Below, one piece after another: positions 34,401 through 42,750 of a DNA stretch of 64,000 bases. Position 1 is the stretch's first letter. Each line of letters begins with the position of its first letter. The DNA lies in assembly GCA_031287685.1 (NCBI GenBank), contig JAITSQ010000020.1, positions 1 through 64,000 on the forward strand, read 5' to 3'. Under the pieces are notes generated by a model. That model was not told where the DNA came from, ran no database searches, and saw only the letters and a list, made by a program, of their open reading frames with translations. Position numbers and translations under genes: made by a program. The DNA comes from Clostridiales bacterium. Lineage in GTDB: Bacteria; Bacillota; Clostridia; Lachnospirales; WQUN01.

Positions 34401-34561
34401 ACGTCCATAACTTTGTTGCCGTACTCAAGCAGGTGAGCCTTAGAGGCCCCGTACATAAAATGAAGGCTCACTGCGGCTATTATGGCGAATGCCGAAAATA
34501 CGCATATAAACTGCATATAATATCTCTTTAACAAGTCGACCATACCGTTTATAATATTCAC
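31457..34561 (-). CDS. Hybrid sensor histidine kinase (dCache-HisKA-HATPase-REC-Hpt)
   Basis: The 1034-residue protein has TM1 at about 13-33 and an extracellular Cache-type sensor to about 290 (RERSWYKEALKNDDISFSEP, GVICADISLEYL). TM2 follows, then HisKA with His in FLTKMNHELRTPLNTVFGM and HATPase N-box MNLLDNAVKFT, G1 VTDTGMGI, G2 GVGLGLTLARR. A degenerate receiver-like stretch (VVIYDTREEYRANVERTML) lacks the Asp. An intact receiver (LIVDDITTNL, DIVFMDYMMPGMNG) and a C-terminal Hpt (IHALKSASANIG) complete it. Start is GTG with GGAG upstream. It likely feeds the HD-GYP regulator immediately upstream and perhaps the Hpt protein downstream of trkH. Confidence 0.93.
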   Translation of the reverse strand: MNIINGMVDLLKRYYMQFICVFSAFAIIAAVSLHFMYGASKAHLLEYGNKVMDVAESELRAELQESENTVNLIAYRLEAAIDSDASEEWTRALVKQAGEVFSENSEGGKYGVCAVVDDKFIIGTDFEFPEGYDYRERSWYKEALKNDDISFSEPYIGAGKEGYVVSISRALKDKSGKTRGVICADISLEYLCRNITAAKDGGGGYGFIADENFNFTAHRERDMVGRPIADETMKKSAESIIGQMRERQIVEAENYTDFNGDKSLIFMRRLWNGWYAGVVTPVAPHYEQARFGSGMVVVLSVVMALGLIVFDAVFAFRGEIENKGGRINFLTKMNHELRTPLNTVFGMAEIVMREEGISHNVRDSVLQIKHASNNLLSIINDILDYSKIESGDFELSEINYQLASIVNDVIGIVRLKLLDKPVKFLANVDSGIPNNLIGDESRVRQVIMNLLDNAVKFTDEGFVTLDITGDLNENDEIILTVNVTDTGMGIKKEYIRKLFTDFVQVGSVDKGIMGVGLGLTLARRICGKMKGDISVRSVYGEGSAFTATMRQRFEKYDQLAAVDNLAEKNVVIYDTREEYRANVERTMLDLNINCASAGTQPVFYEALKKKRYEYVFTAPYLFAGVRNLLNKLDLLDTKIVLLSEFGEVITAKCNRIIEMPTYCVPVANMLNDIITSMDFHEGKERHFTAQNASILIVDDITTNLRVAEGLMAPYGMNITTCKSGPEAIDLVKENNYDIVFMDYMMPGMNGLEATERIRGLEDGTGKFRNMTIIALTAVVAANAMDMFISGGMNDFIPKPIEILKLDLLLRKWLPLEKLERFTMAQEAAFSAKNMGDDAEVKILGVDTKKGIHMAGGSKDVYVAILEIFYRDCSEKIDDMNAAFEAKNMAAYASQIHALKSASANIGAIETSDFAKAMEEACQKHNLEFVRENHDTFIRQLKLLIKNIAPLIRQTTEEKTNDADGDNLNMLKQDLLGLKEALEQMDIGAVDGIIAELKDNSWSREVRNMIDDLSNCVLLFEYEKAVAAINRYLKG

Positions 34562-34612
34562 GCAATCTCCGCCATTCCGTAATCATTAGCGTATGTGTGT
34601 GTTTTCGCGCCT

Positions 34613-35794
34613 TTACGCGACCGGGGGCTTCTTGCCCGTCGCCTCGTAAATCCACACCGGCACTATGTCGCCCGCCTTGGCCTTTTTCTCCGATTCCATC
34701 TCGGCGGTAAGCCGCTCCTGCTCTAACCTGAAGGCCTCGCCCACGCCGCGGAATTTATCCGCCACTTTCACGAAAACATCTACGATAAGAGGGTCGAAGT
34801 GGCTTCCCCGGCCCTCTACTATAATGTCCACCGCCTTTTCGTGCGGGAAGCCCTTTTTGTACGGGCGTTCGGAAACAAGGGCGTCGTACACGTCCGCGAC
34901 AGCCATCGCCCGCCCCTGGAGCGGAATGTCGAATTCCTTCAGTTTATACGGGTATCCCGTGCCGTTCCATTTTTCGTGGTGCGTCCCCGCGAAGAGCTTG
35001 GCGTGGCGCAGGAACTCCTTTTCCGTCGTGTTCATCTCAATTTTTTCTATGGCCTCCACGCCCTTGGCGGCGTGGCTTTTCATAATCTCAAACTCCTCGT
35101 CGGTGAGCTTGCCGGGCTTGTTGAGCACAAGGTCGCTTATATATATTTTGCCCACGTCGTGGAGCTGCGCCGACTGAATAACCCTGTCAACGTCCCAGTG
35201 TTTCATATCGTCGATATAGACTTTCTCGCAAATCATTCCGTGAATAAGCTCGTAAAGATAGCTCTGCGTGCGGGAAATATGCCCGCCCGTGATGTCGTCG
35301 CGAGATTCCACAAGCTCCGCCACGGTCTCAAGAACCGCGCTCTGAAGCTCGTAAACCGTTTTAGTCTTGGCGTCCACCATATTCTGCAGGTTGTCGTTGA
35401 AGTTTTTAAGCTCCCGCTTCTGCTCCTCTATGAGAAGGTGCGCCTCAAGGCGCTTGAGCAGGAGCGGCGGGGAAAACGGCTTTATTATGTAGTCAATGGC
35501 TCCTCGCGAAAGCCCCTCAAGCTCGCTCTCGGTGTCGCTCTGACCGGTCAGGAATATTACGGGTATGCTCACCGTGTCCTTGTTTTCCTTCAGAATTTTT
35601 ATTATGTCATACCCGTTCATATCCGGCATATCTATATCCAGAAGTATGAGATCCGGCGTAATTTTCCCCAGTATTTTAAGGAGCTTTTCACCTGAGGGTA
35701 TGGTGAAAACCTCGTACTTATCGCTGAGCACGTTCTTTCCAACGGAAAGGTTGGTTATGTTGTCGTCAACGAGCATTATTTTGGGCTTAGCCAT
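34613..35794 (-). CDS. Response regulator with HD-GYP c-di-GMP phosphodiesterase domain
   Basis: This 393-residue protein has a receiver domain (IMLVDDNITNL, phosphoacceptor in LILLDIDMPDMNG, LTGQSDTE, IIKPF) at residues 5-120 and an HD-GYP domain. HDVGKIYISD provides metal ligands, HHEKWNGTGYPYKL is the GYP signature, and DVYDALVSERPYK is a conserved helix. It should hydrolyse c-di-GMP when phosphorylated. The ATG at 35794 follows GGAGGAAACGC. The same strand continues with the hybrid kinase 51 bp downstream. Confidence 0.93.
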   Translation of the reverse strand: MAKPKIMLVDDNITNLSVGKNVLSDKYEVFTIPSGEKLLKILGKITPDLILLDIDMPDMNGYDIIKILKENKDTVSIPVIFLTGQSDTESELEGLSRGAIDYIIKPFSPPLLLKRLEAHLLIEEQKRELKNFNDNLQNMVDAKTKTVYELQSAVLETVAELVESRDDITGGHISRTQSYLYELIHGMICEKVYIDDMKHWDVDRVIQSAQLHDVGKIYISDLVLNKPGKLTDEEFEIMKSHAAKGVEAIEKIEMNTTEKEFLRHAKLFAGTHHEKWNGTGYPYKLKEFDIPLQGRAMAVADVYDALVSERPYKKGFPHEKAVDIIVEGRGSHFDPLIVDVFVKVADKFRGVGEAFRLEQERLTAEMESEKKAKAGDIVPVWIYEATGKKPPVA

Positions 35795-35848
35795 TGCGTT
35801 TCCTCCATACTTATCGCTCAAACGCTGTGGTTTGGTTTAGCTTTTTAT

Positions 35849-35854
35849 ATTATA
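35849..35854 (-). promoter_or_regulatory. -10 element upstream of the HD-GYP regulator
   Basis: The minus strand reads TATAAT about 55 bp before the regulator's ATG, in a very AT-rich divergent region (35822-36066). The matching -35 is poor. On the plus strand TG-G-TATCAT (ending 35956) is a weaker extended -10 candidate for the ABC operon. The rest of the gap holds no gene I can support. Confidence 0.4.
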
Positions 35855-36066
35855 ACGCAAAAAAAGAAAATACACCATATGTTTTTTCATAAATTATTAT
35901 TTTTTTATTAAATTTTCGTTTCAACTCCCCTAAACCGATCCATTGTGTGGTATCATTATTATTATGGCAATTTCAGCCTTATTACTCGCAAAACCGATTT
36001 TGCTTATGTAAAGCCGGGATCGCCGTATCGTTTACCCTTATCATAAAAACAGAAACGAGGCGTTTT

Positions 36067-38061
36067 ATGCTGAAAATGGCAAGATACCTGAAACCGCACG
36101 CGGCGGCGATACTCGGGGTGGTCGTGTTCCTGTTCGCTCAGGCGACAGGGGAGCTTATGCTGCCCCAGTATATGTCCCGGATTGTCGACGTGGGCGTGGC
36201 GCGGCGCGGCATAGAGTACGACTATCCCGAAGTTATGCGGGCGGAAACTTACCGGAAATTAATAAGCGAAATCCCCTGGCCCGGCGACCGGAACTTCGCC
36301 GCCTCCGTATACAGCGAGAGCGCCGGCAATACTTTCACGATGACGGCCAAGCTCGCTAAAATCGACAAGGAGCGCCTCGCGGAAATCCTGCGCCCTTATG
36401 AAACCGGCTCGGACGGCTCGGCCGTTTCCTTTATAACGGAGGAGTACGCGGCCGCCGGAGTAAATATTGATTATATAAGAAATCGCTATCTGCTTATGTC
36501 CGGGCTTAAGATGGCCGCCATAGCCCTGCTGTCGGCGGGGTGCGTCATAATCGGGGCAATGCTGGCCGCGCGCGTGACGGCCGGCGCGGCGGGCCGCCTC
36601 CGCGCGGACCTTTTCCGCAAGGTTATAAACTTTTCGGCGGAAAATTTAGATAAATTCCCTTCCTCGACGCTCATAACCCGCTGCACCAACGACATCCAGC
36701 AGCTTCAGCAGACGCTTATGCTTACCCTGCGCCTGGTGCTTTTCGCTCCGGTTATGGGAATCGGCGGCGTGATTATGGTGCTGCGCTCCGAAGCGTCTAT
36801 GTCGTGGCTCGTGGCGCTCTCGGTCGGCTGTATACTGGCGCTTATAGTCGCTGTTTTAATTCGGGCCATGCCGCGCTTCAAATTAGTGCAAAAACTGCTC
36901 GACAAGCTCAACCTCACCCTGCGCGAATCCCTGACAGGCATAATGGTCGTCCGCGCGTTCGGCACGCAGGCGCGGGAGGAGGAGCGCTTCGGCGCCGCCA
37001 ATAAAGAGCTGACGGACACGAACCTTTTCGTCAACCGCGCCATGATGAGCGTCCTGCTTCCGATGATGATGCTTGTAATGAACCTGACCCCGGTGGGCAT
37101 TTTATGGTTCGGCGCGCCGAAAGTCGGCGCCGGCGTCATAGCCATAGGAGACCTTATGGCCTTTATCCAGTACGCCACTATAATAATGTTTTCCTTTATA
37201 ATGCTGTCGATGATTTCGATGTTTATGCCGCGCGCGTTCGTGGCCCTCGGCCGCGTCAGCGAAGTTTTGGACGAACCGGCCAGCCTGAGCGACCAGGAGA
37301 ACCCGAAGCGGGTTGATTTGACCAGCTGCACGGTCGAATTCCGCGACGTGTCGTTCAAATACCCCGGCAGCGAAGAATACGCCGTCGAAAACATTTTTTT
37401 CACCGCCCGCCCCGGCACCGTGACCGCCTTTATCGGCGGTACGGGCAGCGGCAAATCCACAATAGTCAACCTCCTCCCCCGTTTGTACGACGTGAGCGGC
37501 GGGGAGATTTTAATAAACGGCGCCGACGCGCGGGAGCTTCGCCAGGCCGACCTTCGCCGCGCCATAGGCTACGTTCCTCAGAAATCCCTGCTTTTTTCGG
37601 GGACCATCGAGTCAAACCTTAGATACGGAAGCCCCGACGCTTCCGACGAGGATATGGAGCGCGCCGCGAGAATCGCCCAGGCGGGCTTCATAGAGGAAAA
37701 GCCCGATAAATACGGCGAGCATATCTCCCAAGGCGGCGGGAACGTGTCCGGCGGGCAGCGCCAGCGGCTTTCAATAGCCCGAGCCATAGCCCCCGGGCCT
37801 TCGGTTTTCATCTTTGACGAAAGTTTCTCCGCGCTTGACTATAAAACGGAGGCCTCCCTCAAAAAGGCCGTCCGGGAAGAGCTTAAAAACACTACCGTTT
37901 TTATCGTCGCTTCCCGGATTTCAACCATAAGGAACGCCGACCAAATCATCGTGCTTGACGAAGGAAAAATCGCCGGCGCGGGCACGCACGACGAGCTTAT
38001 ACAAAACTGCGAAGTCTACGCGCAGATAGCCGCGTCGCAGTTATCGCCCGACGAAATGTAA
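36067..38061 (+). CDS. ABC exporter half-transporter, first subunit
   Basis: This 664-residue protein has six transmembrane helices followed by an ATPase domain with Walker A GGTGSGKSTIVNLLP, signature VSGGQRQRLSIARAI, Walker B VFIFDES and switch His replaced (FIVASRIST has Ser where His is usual). The ATG at 36067 follows GAGGCGTTTT; an in-frame start 40 codons earlier has no site. A segment of about 100 residues between TM1 and TM2 (near residues 60-145) is an enlarged extracellular loop. With the next gene it should form a heterodimeric multidrug or peptide exporter with one degenerate ATP site. Confidence 0.87.
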   Translation: MLKMARYLKPHAAAILGVVVFLFAQATGELMLPQYMSRIVDVGVARRGIEYDYPEVMRAETYRKLISEIPWPGDRNFAASVYSESAGNTFTMTAKLAKIDKERLAEILRPYETGSDGSAVSFITEEYAAAGVNIDYIRNRYLLMSGLKMAAIALLSAGCVIIGAMLAARVTAGAAGRLRADLFRKVINFSAENLDKFPSSTLITRCTNDIQQLQQTLMLTLRLVLFAPVMGIGGVIMVLRSEASMSWLVALSVGCILALIVAVLIRAMPRFKLVQKLLDKLNLTLRESLTGIMVVRAFGTQAREEERFGAANKELTDTNLFVNRAMMSVLLPMMMLVMNLTPVGILWFGAPKVGAGVIAIGDLMAFIQYATIIMFSFIMLSMISMFMPRAFVALGRVSEVLDEPASLSDQENPKRVDLTSCTVEFRDVSFKYPGSEEYAVENIFFTARPGTVTAFIGGTGSGKSTIVNLLPRLYDVSGGEILINGADARELRQADLRRAIGYVPQKSLLFSGTIESNLRYGSPDASDEDMERAARIAQAGFIEEKPDKYGEHISQGGGNVSGGQRQRLSIARAIAPGPSVFIFDESFSALDYKTEASLKKAVREELKNTTVFIVASRISTIRNADQIIVLDEGKIAGAGTHDELIQNCEVYAQIAASQLSPDEM

Positions 38062-38077
38062 ACCAGGAGGACTGTCT

Positions 38078-39943
38078 ATGAGTCAGGATAAACCGCACAA
38101 AACCCGCCGCCAGCAACCCAAGCAGGGCGGCTTCGGCGGCGGGCCGATTTCCCTTTCGACGGAAAAGGCGAAAAACTTCAAGGGCACGATAAAGGCCCTC
38201 GCGTCAAACCTCGCGCCGTATAAGGTCAAACTTGCCGCCGCGGCTTTGCTCTCGGTGTTTTCGGTAATTTTTTCCATAGCCGGGCCGAAGATTCTCTCCC
38301 ACGGGGTCAACGAGGTCTACAACGGCTATGTCCGCGCGCAGAAGGGCCAGGGCGGCGTAAATATGGAGATTTTAGCGGGTGTGGCGCTCTGTCTTATCGC
38401 GCTTTATTTCGCGAGCCTGCTGTTTTCTTTCACTCAGGCTTGGATAATTACCAAAATTTCACAGGAACTTTCTTATAATTTCCGGCGGGATATAGCCGCA
38501 AAAATCAACCGCCTGCCGCTCCGGTATTTTGACGGGGTCCCCCACGGCGAGGTAATGTCCCGCGTGACGAACGACGTTGACACCATCAGCCAGACGCTGA
38601 ACCAGATAACCTCTCAGATAATCACGTCGCTGGCGACGATTCTCGGAATCGTCGTCGTTATGCTGACAATCAGCCCGACTATGACCCTCGTGGCCGTGCT
38701 CGTCATACCCGCGTCCTTTTTTCTCGTATCGAAAATCGTCAAACTGTCCCAGAAACACTTCGCCACGCAGCAGAAATACCTGGGGCGCGTCAACGGGCAC
38801 GTCGAGGAGGTCTTTTCCGGGCATAACATAGTCAAGGCCTTCTGCGCCGAGGAGCGCGAAATAGAGCTTTTCAATCAGAATAACAAAATGCTTTATTCCT
38901 CCGCGTGGAAATCTCAGTTTTTTTCAAGCGTGCTTATGCCGCTTATGTCGTTCGTCAGCAATATAGGCTATGTCATAATCTGCATACTCGGCGGGTATAT
39001 GGCGACGCGCGGGCGGATTTCCCTTGGCGACATAACGGCGTTTATCCAGTACGTGCGGCAGTTCAACCAGCCGATTTCTCAAGTAGCGCAGGTTACAAAC
39101 ATTTTACAGTCAACCGCCGCCGCCGCCGAGCGCGTTTTTGAGTTTCTGTCGGAGGAGGAGGAAAGCGGCGAGCCGGAAAATCCGGCGCTCCCCTCCGAAG
39201 TCGCGGATTTTTCCGTGTCGTTCAAAAACGTGTCTTTTGGCTATGACCCCGAGCGGAAGGTCATCAAAAATTTTTCGGCGGATATAACGAACGGCTCCCG
39301 CGTGGCCATAGTCGGCCCGACCGGCGCGGGAAAAACAACCATCGTCAAGCTCCTTATGCGCTTTTATGATGTTGACGGCGGTTCCATCTCCGTCGGCGGG
39401 CGCGACGTCCGGGATTTTTCCCGAAACGGGCTGCGTTCCTTTTTCGGTATGGTGCTGCAGGATACTTGGCTTTTCGGCGGCTCCATTATGGAAAATATCC
39501 GCTACGGCCGCCTATCCGCCACGGACGACGAGGTCATAGCGGCGGCCAAGGCCGCGCACGCGCACCGCTTTATAAAGACCCTGCCCGGCGGTTATAATAT
39601 GACGCTGAACGAGGAATCCACGAACGTCTCCCAGGGGCAGAAACAGCTTTTGACAATCGCGCGGTGCTTCCTTTCCGACCCCAGGGTGCTTATTCTGGAC
39701 GAAGCCACAAGCTCCGTTGACACGCGCACGGAGGTGCTCATCCAAAAGGCGATGGATAACCTGCTCCGCGGGCGCACAAGTTTTATAATCGCCCACCGGC
39801 TCTCGACAATCCGTGACGCGGACCTGATTTTCGTAATGAAAAACGGGGATATAATCGAGCAGGGCGGCCATCAGGAACTGATTGAAAGAAAAGGGTTTTA
39901 TTACGATTTATACAGCAGTCAATTTGAAGGGAAAGACATATAG
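38078..39943 (+). CDS. ABC exporter half-transporter, second subunit
   Basis: This 621-residue protein has a basic Gln-rich N-terminus (KTRRQQPKQGG), then six transmembrane helices and an ATPase domain. Walker A is GPTGAGKTTIVKLLM, the signature is VSQGQKQLLTIAR (SQGQ instead of SGGQ), Walker B VLILDEATSSVDTRTE, switch His IIAHRLSTI. Altered signature here and altered switch His in the partner fit asymmetric exporters of the LmrCD/TM287-288 type. CAGGAGGACTGTCT precedes the ATG 16 bp after the first subunit. Confidence 0.88.
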   Translation: MSQDKPHKTRRQQPKQGGFGGGPISLSTEKAKNFKGTIKALASNLAPYKVKLAAAALLSVFSVIFSIAGPKILSHGVNEVYNGYVRAQKGQGGVNMEILAGVALCLIALYFASLLFSFTQAWIITKISQELSYNFRRDIAAKINRLPLRYFDGVPHGEVMSRVTNDVDTISQTLNQITSQIITSLATILGIVVVMLTISPTMTLVAVLVIPASFFLVSKIVKLSQKHFATQQKYLGRVNGHVEEVFSGHNIVKAFCAEEREIELFNQNNKMLYSSAWKSQFFSSVLMPLMSFVSNIGYVIICILGGYMATRGRISLGDITAFIQYVRQFNQPISQVAQVTNILQSTAAAAERVFEFLSEEEESGEPENPALPSEVADFSVSFKNVSFGYDPERKVIKNFSADITNGSRVAIVGPTGAGKTTIVKLLMRFYDVDGGSISVGGRDVRDFSRNGLRSFFGMVLQDTWLFGGSIMENIRYGRLSATDDEVIAAAKAAHAHRFIKTLPGGYNMTLNEESTNVSQGQKQLLTIARCFLSDPRVLILDEATSSVDTRTEVLIQKAMDNLLRGRTSFIIAHRLSTIRDADLIFVMKNGDIIEQGGHQELIERKGFYYDLYSSQFEGKDI

Positions 39944-39955
39944 GCCCAAGAAAGC

Positions 39956-39989
39956 AAGGCGCGGACAGGTTAACGTCCGCGCCTTTTCT
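39956..39989 (+). terminator. Intrinsic terminator after the ABC exporter operon
   Basis: AAGGCGCGGAC (39956-39966) pairs with GTCCGCGCCTT (39975-39985) and is followed by TTCTAT. It also separates the convergent tsaD gene. Confidence 0.8.
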
Positions 39990-40017
39990 ATATAACAAAC
40001 GGAACGGCGGGCCGCCC

Positions 40018-41115
40018 CTATTCCCCCGCCCTCGCCAGCCTCAACCCGGGCGCGGCGTTCAGCGAAAAATCCGAATATTTCCCGGCGCAATAGTCAAAAT
40101 AGCTGCGCGTGGCGATCATCACGGCGTTGTCCGTGCAATAACGCGTGTCCGGCAGGTATAGCGTCAGGCCGTTTTCCTTGCAGGCGCGGCGCATACGCGC
40201 CCGCAGGGCCGAGTTTGCCGACACCCCGCCGGACAGCGCGACCTTCTTTATTTTATAATGGAGCGCGGCGCGGACGGTTTTTTCGGTCAGCACGTCCACC
40301 ACCGCCTCCTGAAACGCGGCGGCCGTCTCCGGCACGTCCGGCCGCGCCTCCCTTTCCCGTTCTTTATTTATATAATTCAGCACGGCGGACTTCAGGCCGC
40401 TGAAACTGAAGTCAAAATTATCCTCGCTCATCCGCGGCCTCGGGAAGTTTATCGCTCTATTGCCCGAAGCCGTCCGCGCGGCCTCGTCTATCGCGGGGCC
40501 TCCGGGATATGAAAGCCCCAGCGCGCGGGCCGCCTTGTCGAACGCCTCTCCAGCCGCGTCGTCCGTAGTCTGGCCCACCACCTCGTAAGAATCGCCCCCG
40601 CGCACTATGACGAGCGCCGTATGCCCGCCCGAAGCCACAAGACAAAGAAACGGCGGCTTAAACCGGGAATTATCAATGTAATTCGCGCAGATATGCCCCT
40701 CGATATGGTTCACGCCGATAAGCGGCACGCCCAGCGCCAGCGCCAGCCCCTTGGCGTAAGACAAGCCCGTCAGCAGCGCGCCGACCAGGCCCGGCCCGTA
40801 GGTCACGGCGACGGCGTTTATATCGGCAAGCGCCTTGCCGGACTCCTCAAGCGCTTTATCCACGCAGAAACTTATTTTCTCAAGGTGCGCGCGGGAGGCA
40901 ATCTCCGGCACGACCCCGCCGTACGCCCTGTGCAGGTCAATCTGCGAGTGAATCACGTTCGAGAGCACCGTCCGCCCGTTTTCCACCACGGCGGCGGCGG
41001 TTTCGTCGCAGGAGGTTTCAATACCCAGGATATAGTTTGACTTTATGGGCAAACCCACCGGCAGGGCGCGGGTTTTTCCCGTTTTTACAGCTTTTTCCAC
41101 GAGTATATCTTCCAT
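40018..41115 (-). CDS. tsaD: tRNA N6-adenosine threonylcarbamoyltransferase TsaD
   Basis: This 365-residue protein has ILGIETSCDETAAAVV at the nucleotide-binding start, the metal motif HIEGHICANY, GGHTALVIV, and SYPGGPAIDEAA, plus VALSGGVSANSALR. TsaD transfers threonylcarbamoyl to A37 of ANN-decoding tRNAs together with TsaB and TsaE, which are not in the window. About 25 residues precede the usual start. ATG 41115 is chosen because GGGAGGACGGCAA lies before it; it overlaps the upstream gene by 31 bp. Confidence 0.95.
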   Translation of the reverse strand: MEDILVEKAVKTGKTRALPVGLPIKSNYILGIETSCDETAAAVVENGRTVLSNVIHSQIDLHRAYGGVVPEIASRAHLEKISFCVDKALEESGKALADINAVAVTYGPGLVGALLTGLSYAKGLALALGVPLIGVNHIEGHICANYIDNSRFKPPFLCLVASGGHTALVIVRGGDSYEVVGQTTDDAAGEAFDKAARALGLSYPGGPAIDEAARTASGNRAINFPRPRMSEDNFDFSFSGLKSAVLNYINKEREREARPDVPETAAAFQEAVVDVLTEKTVRAALHYKIKKVALSGGVSANSALRARMRRACKENGLTLYLPDTRYCTDNAVMIATRSYFDYCAGKYSDFSLNAAPGLRLARAGE

Positions 41116-41615
41116 TTGCCGTCCTCCCTAATTAAATTGTACTTCATATTGACAGTACCGGCGGTCGAAGTCTCCTCCGCCGTCACGGAGCATTTGCCGT
41201 CCTCCGGCTCCGTTTTTTCAAGAATTACGTAAGAAACGGCGCAATCCTTCGCGCCGCGTTTCGCCAGAACTTCGTCCGTCACTGATTGTATGCGCTTGTC
41301 GAACGGGTTCAGCTCCAGCAGCTCCTTTCCGTAAAGCCGCTGCTGCTTGGCGAACGCCAAGGCTATCTCCGCGTCCTCTATGCCCCCGTCGTACAGCGCC
41401 AATTTTATGCGCTCGTAAAGCTCCACCACGTCCTGCGGGGTTTCGGGATATTCCCGGTCCAAGTCTATCCCCGCTATCTCCGGCCAGCGCGACTGGACGT
41501 CCGGCTCCCTCCGGCGCGTCTGCGCCTCCCGCAAGTAAAAGAACATCACAACCACCACGATAAGGAGCGTAAAGCCCAGAAAAGAGGTTTTATTGCCGCT
41601 TCCCCACAACCTCAT
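41085..41615 (-). CDS. DUF6715-like membrane-anchored protein
   Basis: The 176-residue protein has one N-terminal transmembrane helix (FLGFTLLIVVVVMFFYL) and an extracytoplasmic domain. REYPETPQDVVELYERIKLA and the end DGKWKIYSWKKL match the pattern of a clostridial family I recall as DUF6715: a conserved YPxTPRxV region and a C-terminal GxWKI strand. Function is unknown; the C-terminal fold resembles SnoaL/NTF2-type scaffolds. It overlaps tsaD by 31 bp. Confidence 0.6.
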   Translation of the reverse strand: MRLWGSGNKTSFLGFTLLIVVVVMFFYLREAQTRRREPDVQSRWPEIAGIDLDREYPETPQDVVELYERIKLALYDGGIEDAEIALAFAKQQRLYGKELLELNPFDKRIQSVTDEVLAKRGAKDCAVSYVILEKTEPEDGKCSVTAEETSTAGTVNMKYNLIREDGKWKIYSWKKL

Positions 41616-41638
41616 TTAAAAACCTCCCAGGAATAATA

Positions 41639-41772
41639 TATAGCAATTCCGTTTGACATAAGCCGCGCTCGGCGTTTTTTGGCGCCTCCCCGCATTGGCT
41701 TCGCCAACGCTCGCGGCTTGGCATCACGATTTCCGGCTCGAAAGCGGCAAGTCAAACATTGAATTGCCCTAT
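41639..41772. repeat. Nested palindromic repeat, copy R3
   Basis: Left end TATAGCAATTCCGTTTGACA and right end (inward) ATAGGGCAATTCAATGTTTG are the same inverted termini as the other elements. The interior differs: GCTCGGCGTTTTTTGGCGCC near 41670-41690 is an inverted variant of the core right end, and a GCGAGCGTT-type hairpin follows. It fills most of the gap between two minus-strand genes. Confidence 0.75.
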
Positions 41773-41877
41773 CGCTTTTACTTTTCATGAACTTATGAAA
41801 AGCAAAGCCGCGGACAGTCCCCACAAGTGGTTTCCCGCGAACAAACCTCGCGCCAGCCCCTCGTTCCGCCGCCATAT

Positions 41878-42750
41878 CTAATAAAACCGCTTCTTCACGA
41901 ACGCGTTCACAAGCGCCGCCGCCACCGCGCCAAGGGACGCGGCGGGCAAGAGGGCAATCATCACCAGAAGCCCCCCGCGCGGGAGCAGACACAGAGCCTC
42001 AACCGCCGCCGCGGAAAGAGCCACGGCCCAGTACGGCGCCGGCGCCGCCTTAGTTAAAAGCTCCGCCGCGCAGACGCAAATAGCCGCCTCCCCGAACAGC
42101 GCCGCTATGTAAAAAACAATAATTATAAGTAAAGCGACCGGCCAGCCCACCGCGCTCATAAGCAAAACCCCGGCACAAACCGCCGCCGTAAAAAAGGCTG
42201 AAACCCCGAGCTTAAACAGGTTTTCCGGCTCATTCCGCGCGGCCCTGGCGGCCTGCTCCGTGAATACGGGAAACGCCGCGCAAATCAAAAGCGCTAAAAG
42301 TATTTTCGCCGCGGACACAAACAAGGCCAGCGTTTCGGGAAATATATATATATACCTGCCGCCGGCTCTCAACGGGTCTATCCCGAATGAACCCGCCCGC
42401 GCGGCGTCGGACAGGCGGCAGCCCACGGCGGTAAAATCCCCTGTGACCGCCGCCCGCTCCCCGAAGCTCATACTGCCGAAAATCGCCGTAATATCGCCTT
42501 CGTGCCGCCCGTTCAGCGTAACCTCGCCAAAAAGGAAAACCGCGTTCCCGCTCGTCGTCTCGTAATACTCCGCGCGGGAAAATAAGGAAAACGCCGGAAG
42601 CTCCCGCGCGGCGGCGGGGCCGGCGGCTTTTACCCCCGCCGCCAAGGAGGGGGCTTTATGTTGTCTAAACCCCTTTAGACGACATAAAACACCGAGCAAG
42701 CCCAACGCCGCGCACAAGAAAACGCATATTAATAATGTAATTTTACGCAT
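41878..42750 (-). CDS. Polytopic membrane protein with bactofilin-like segment (ECF operon)
   Basis: This 290-residue protein has an N-terminal hydrophobic segment and then a short polymer-forming/bactofilin-like beta segment (FLFGEVTLNGRHEGDITAIF, AVTGDFTAVGC, near residues 70-115). About five transmembrane helices follow to residue 285. Residues 18-35 (LLGVLCRLKGFRQHKAPS) are encoded by a 54-bp palindromic repeat; deleting it joins FLCAALG to LAAGVK smoothly. The gene overlaps the anti-sigma gene by eight bases, so it belongs to the ECF sigma operon and is probably an envelope-stress effector. Family only loosely recognised. Confidence 0.6.
   Translation of the reverse strand: MRKITLLICVFLCAALGLLGVLCRLKGFRQHKAPSLAAGVKAAGPAAARELPAFSLFSRAEYYETTSGNAVFLFGEVTLNGRHEGDITAIFGSMSFGERAAVTGDFTAVGCRLSDAARAGSFGIDPLRAGGRYIYIFPETLALFVSAAKILLALLICAAFPVFTEQAARAARNEPENLFKLGVSAFFTAAVCAGVLLMSAVGWPVALLIIIVFYIAALFGEAAICVCAAELLTKAAPAPYWAVALSAAAVEALCLLPRGGLLVMIALLPAASLGAVAAALVNAFVKKRFY
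42638..42699. repeat. Core palindrome inserted in frame in a membrane-protein gene
   Basis: GGAGGGGGCTTT leads into stem TTATGTTGTCTAAA (42656-42669), loop CCCC, and TTTAGACGACATAA (42674-42687), ending AAAACA. Imperfect direct repeats GCCGCCAA (42638-42645) and CCGAGCAA (42692-42699) flank it. The unit adds 54 bp, or 18 codons, with no stop, and lies antisense relative to the amidase copy with respect to gene direction. Confidence 0.75.
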
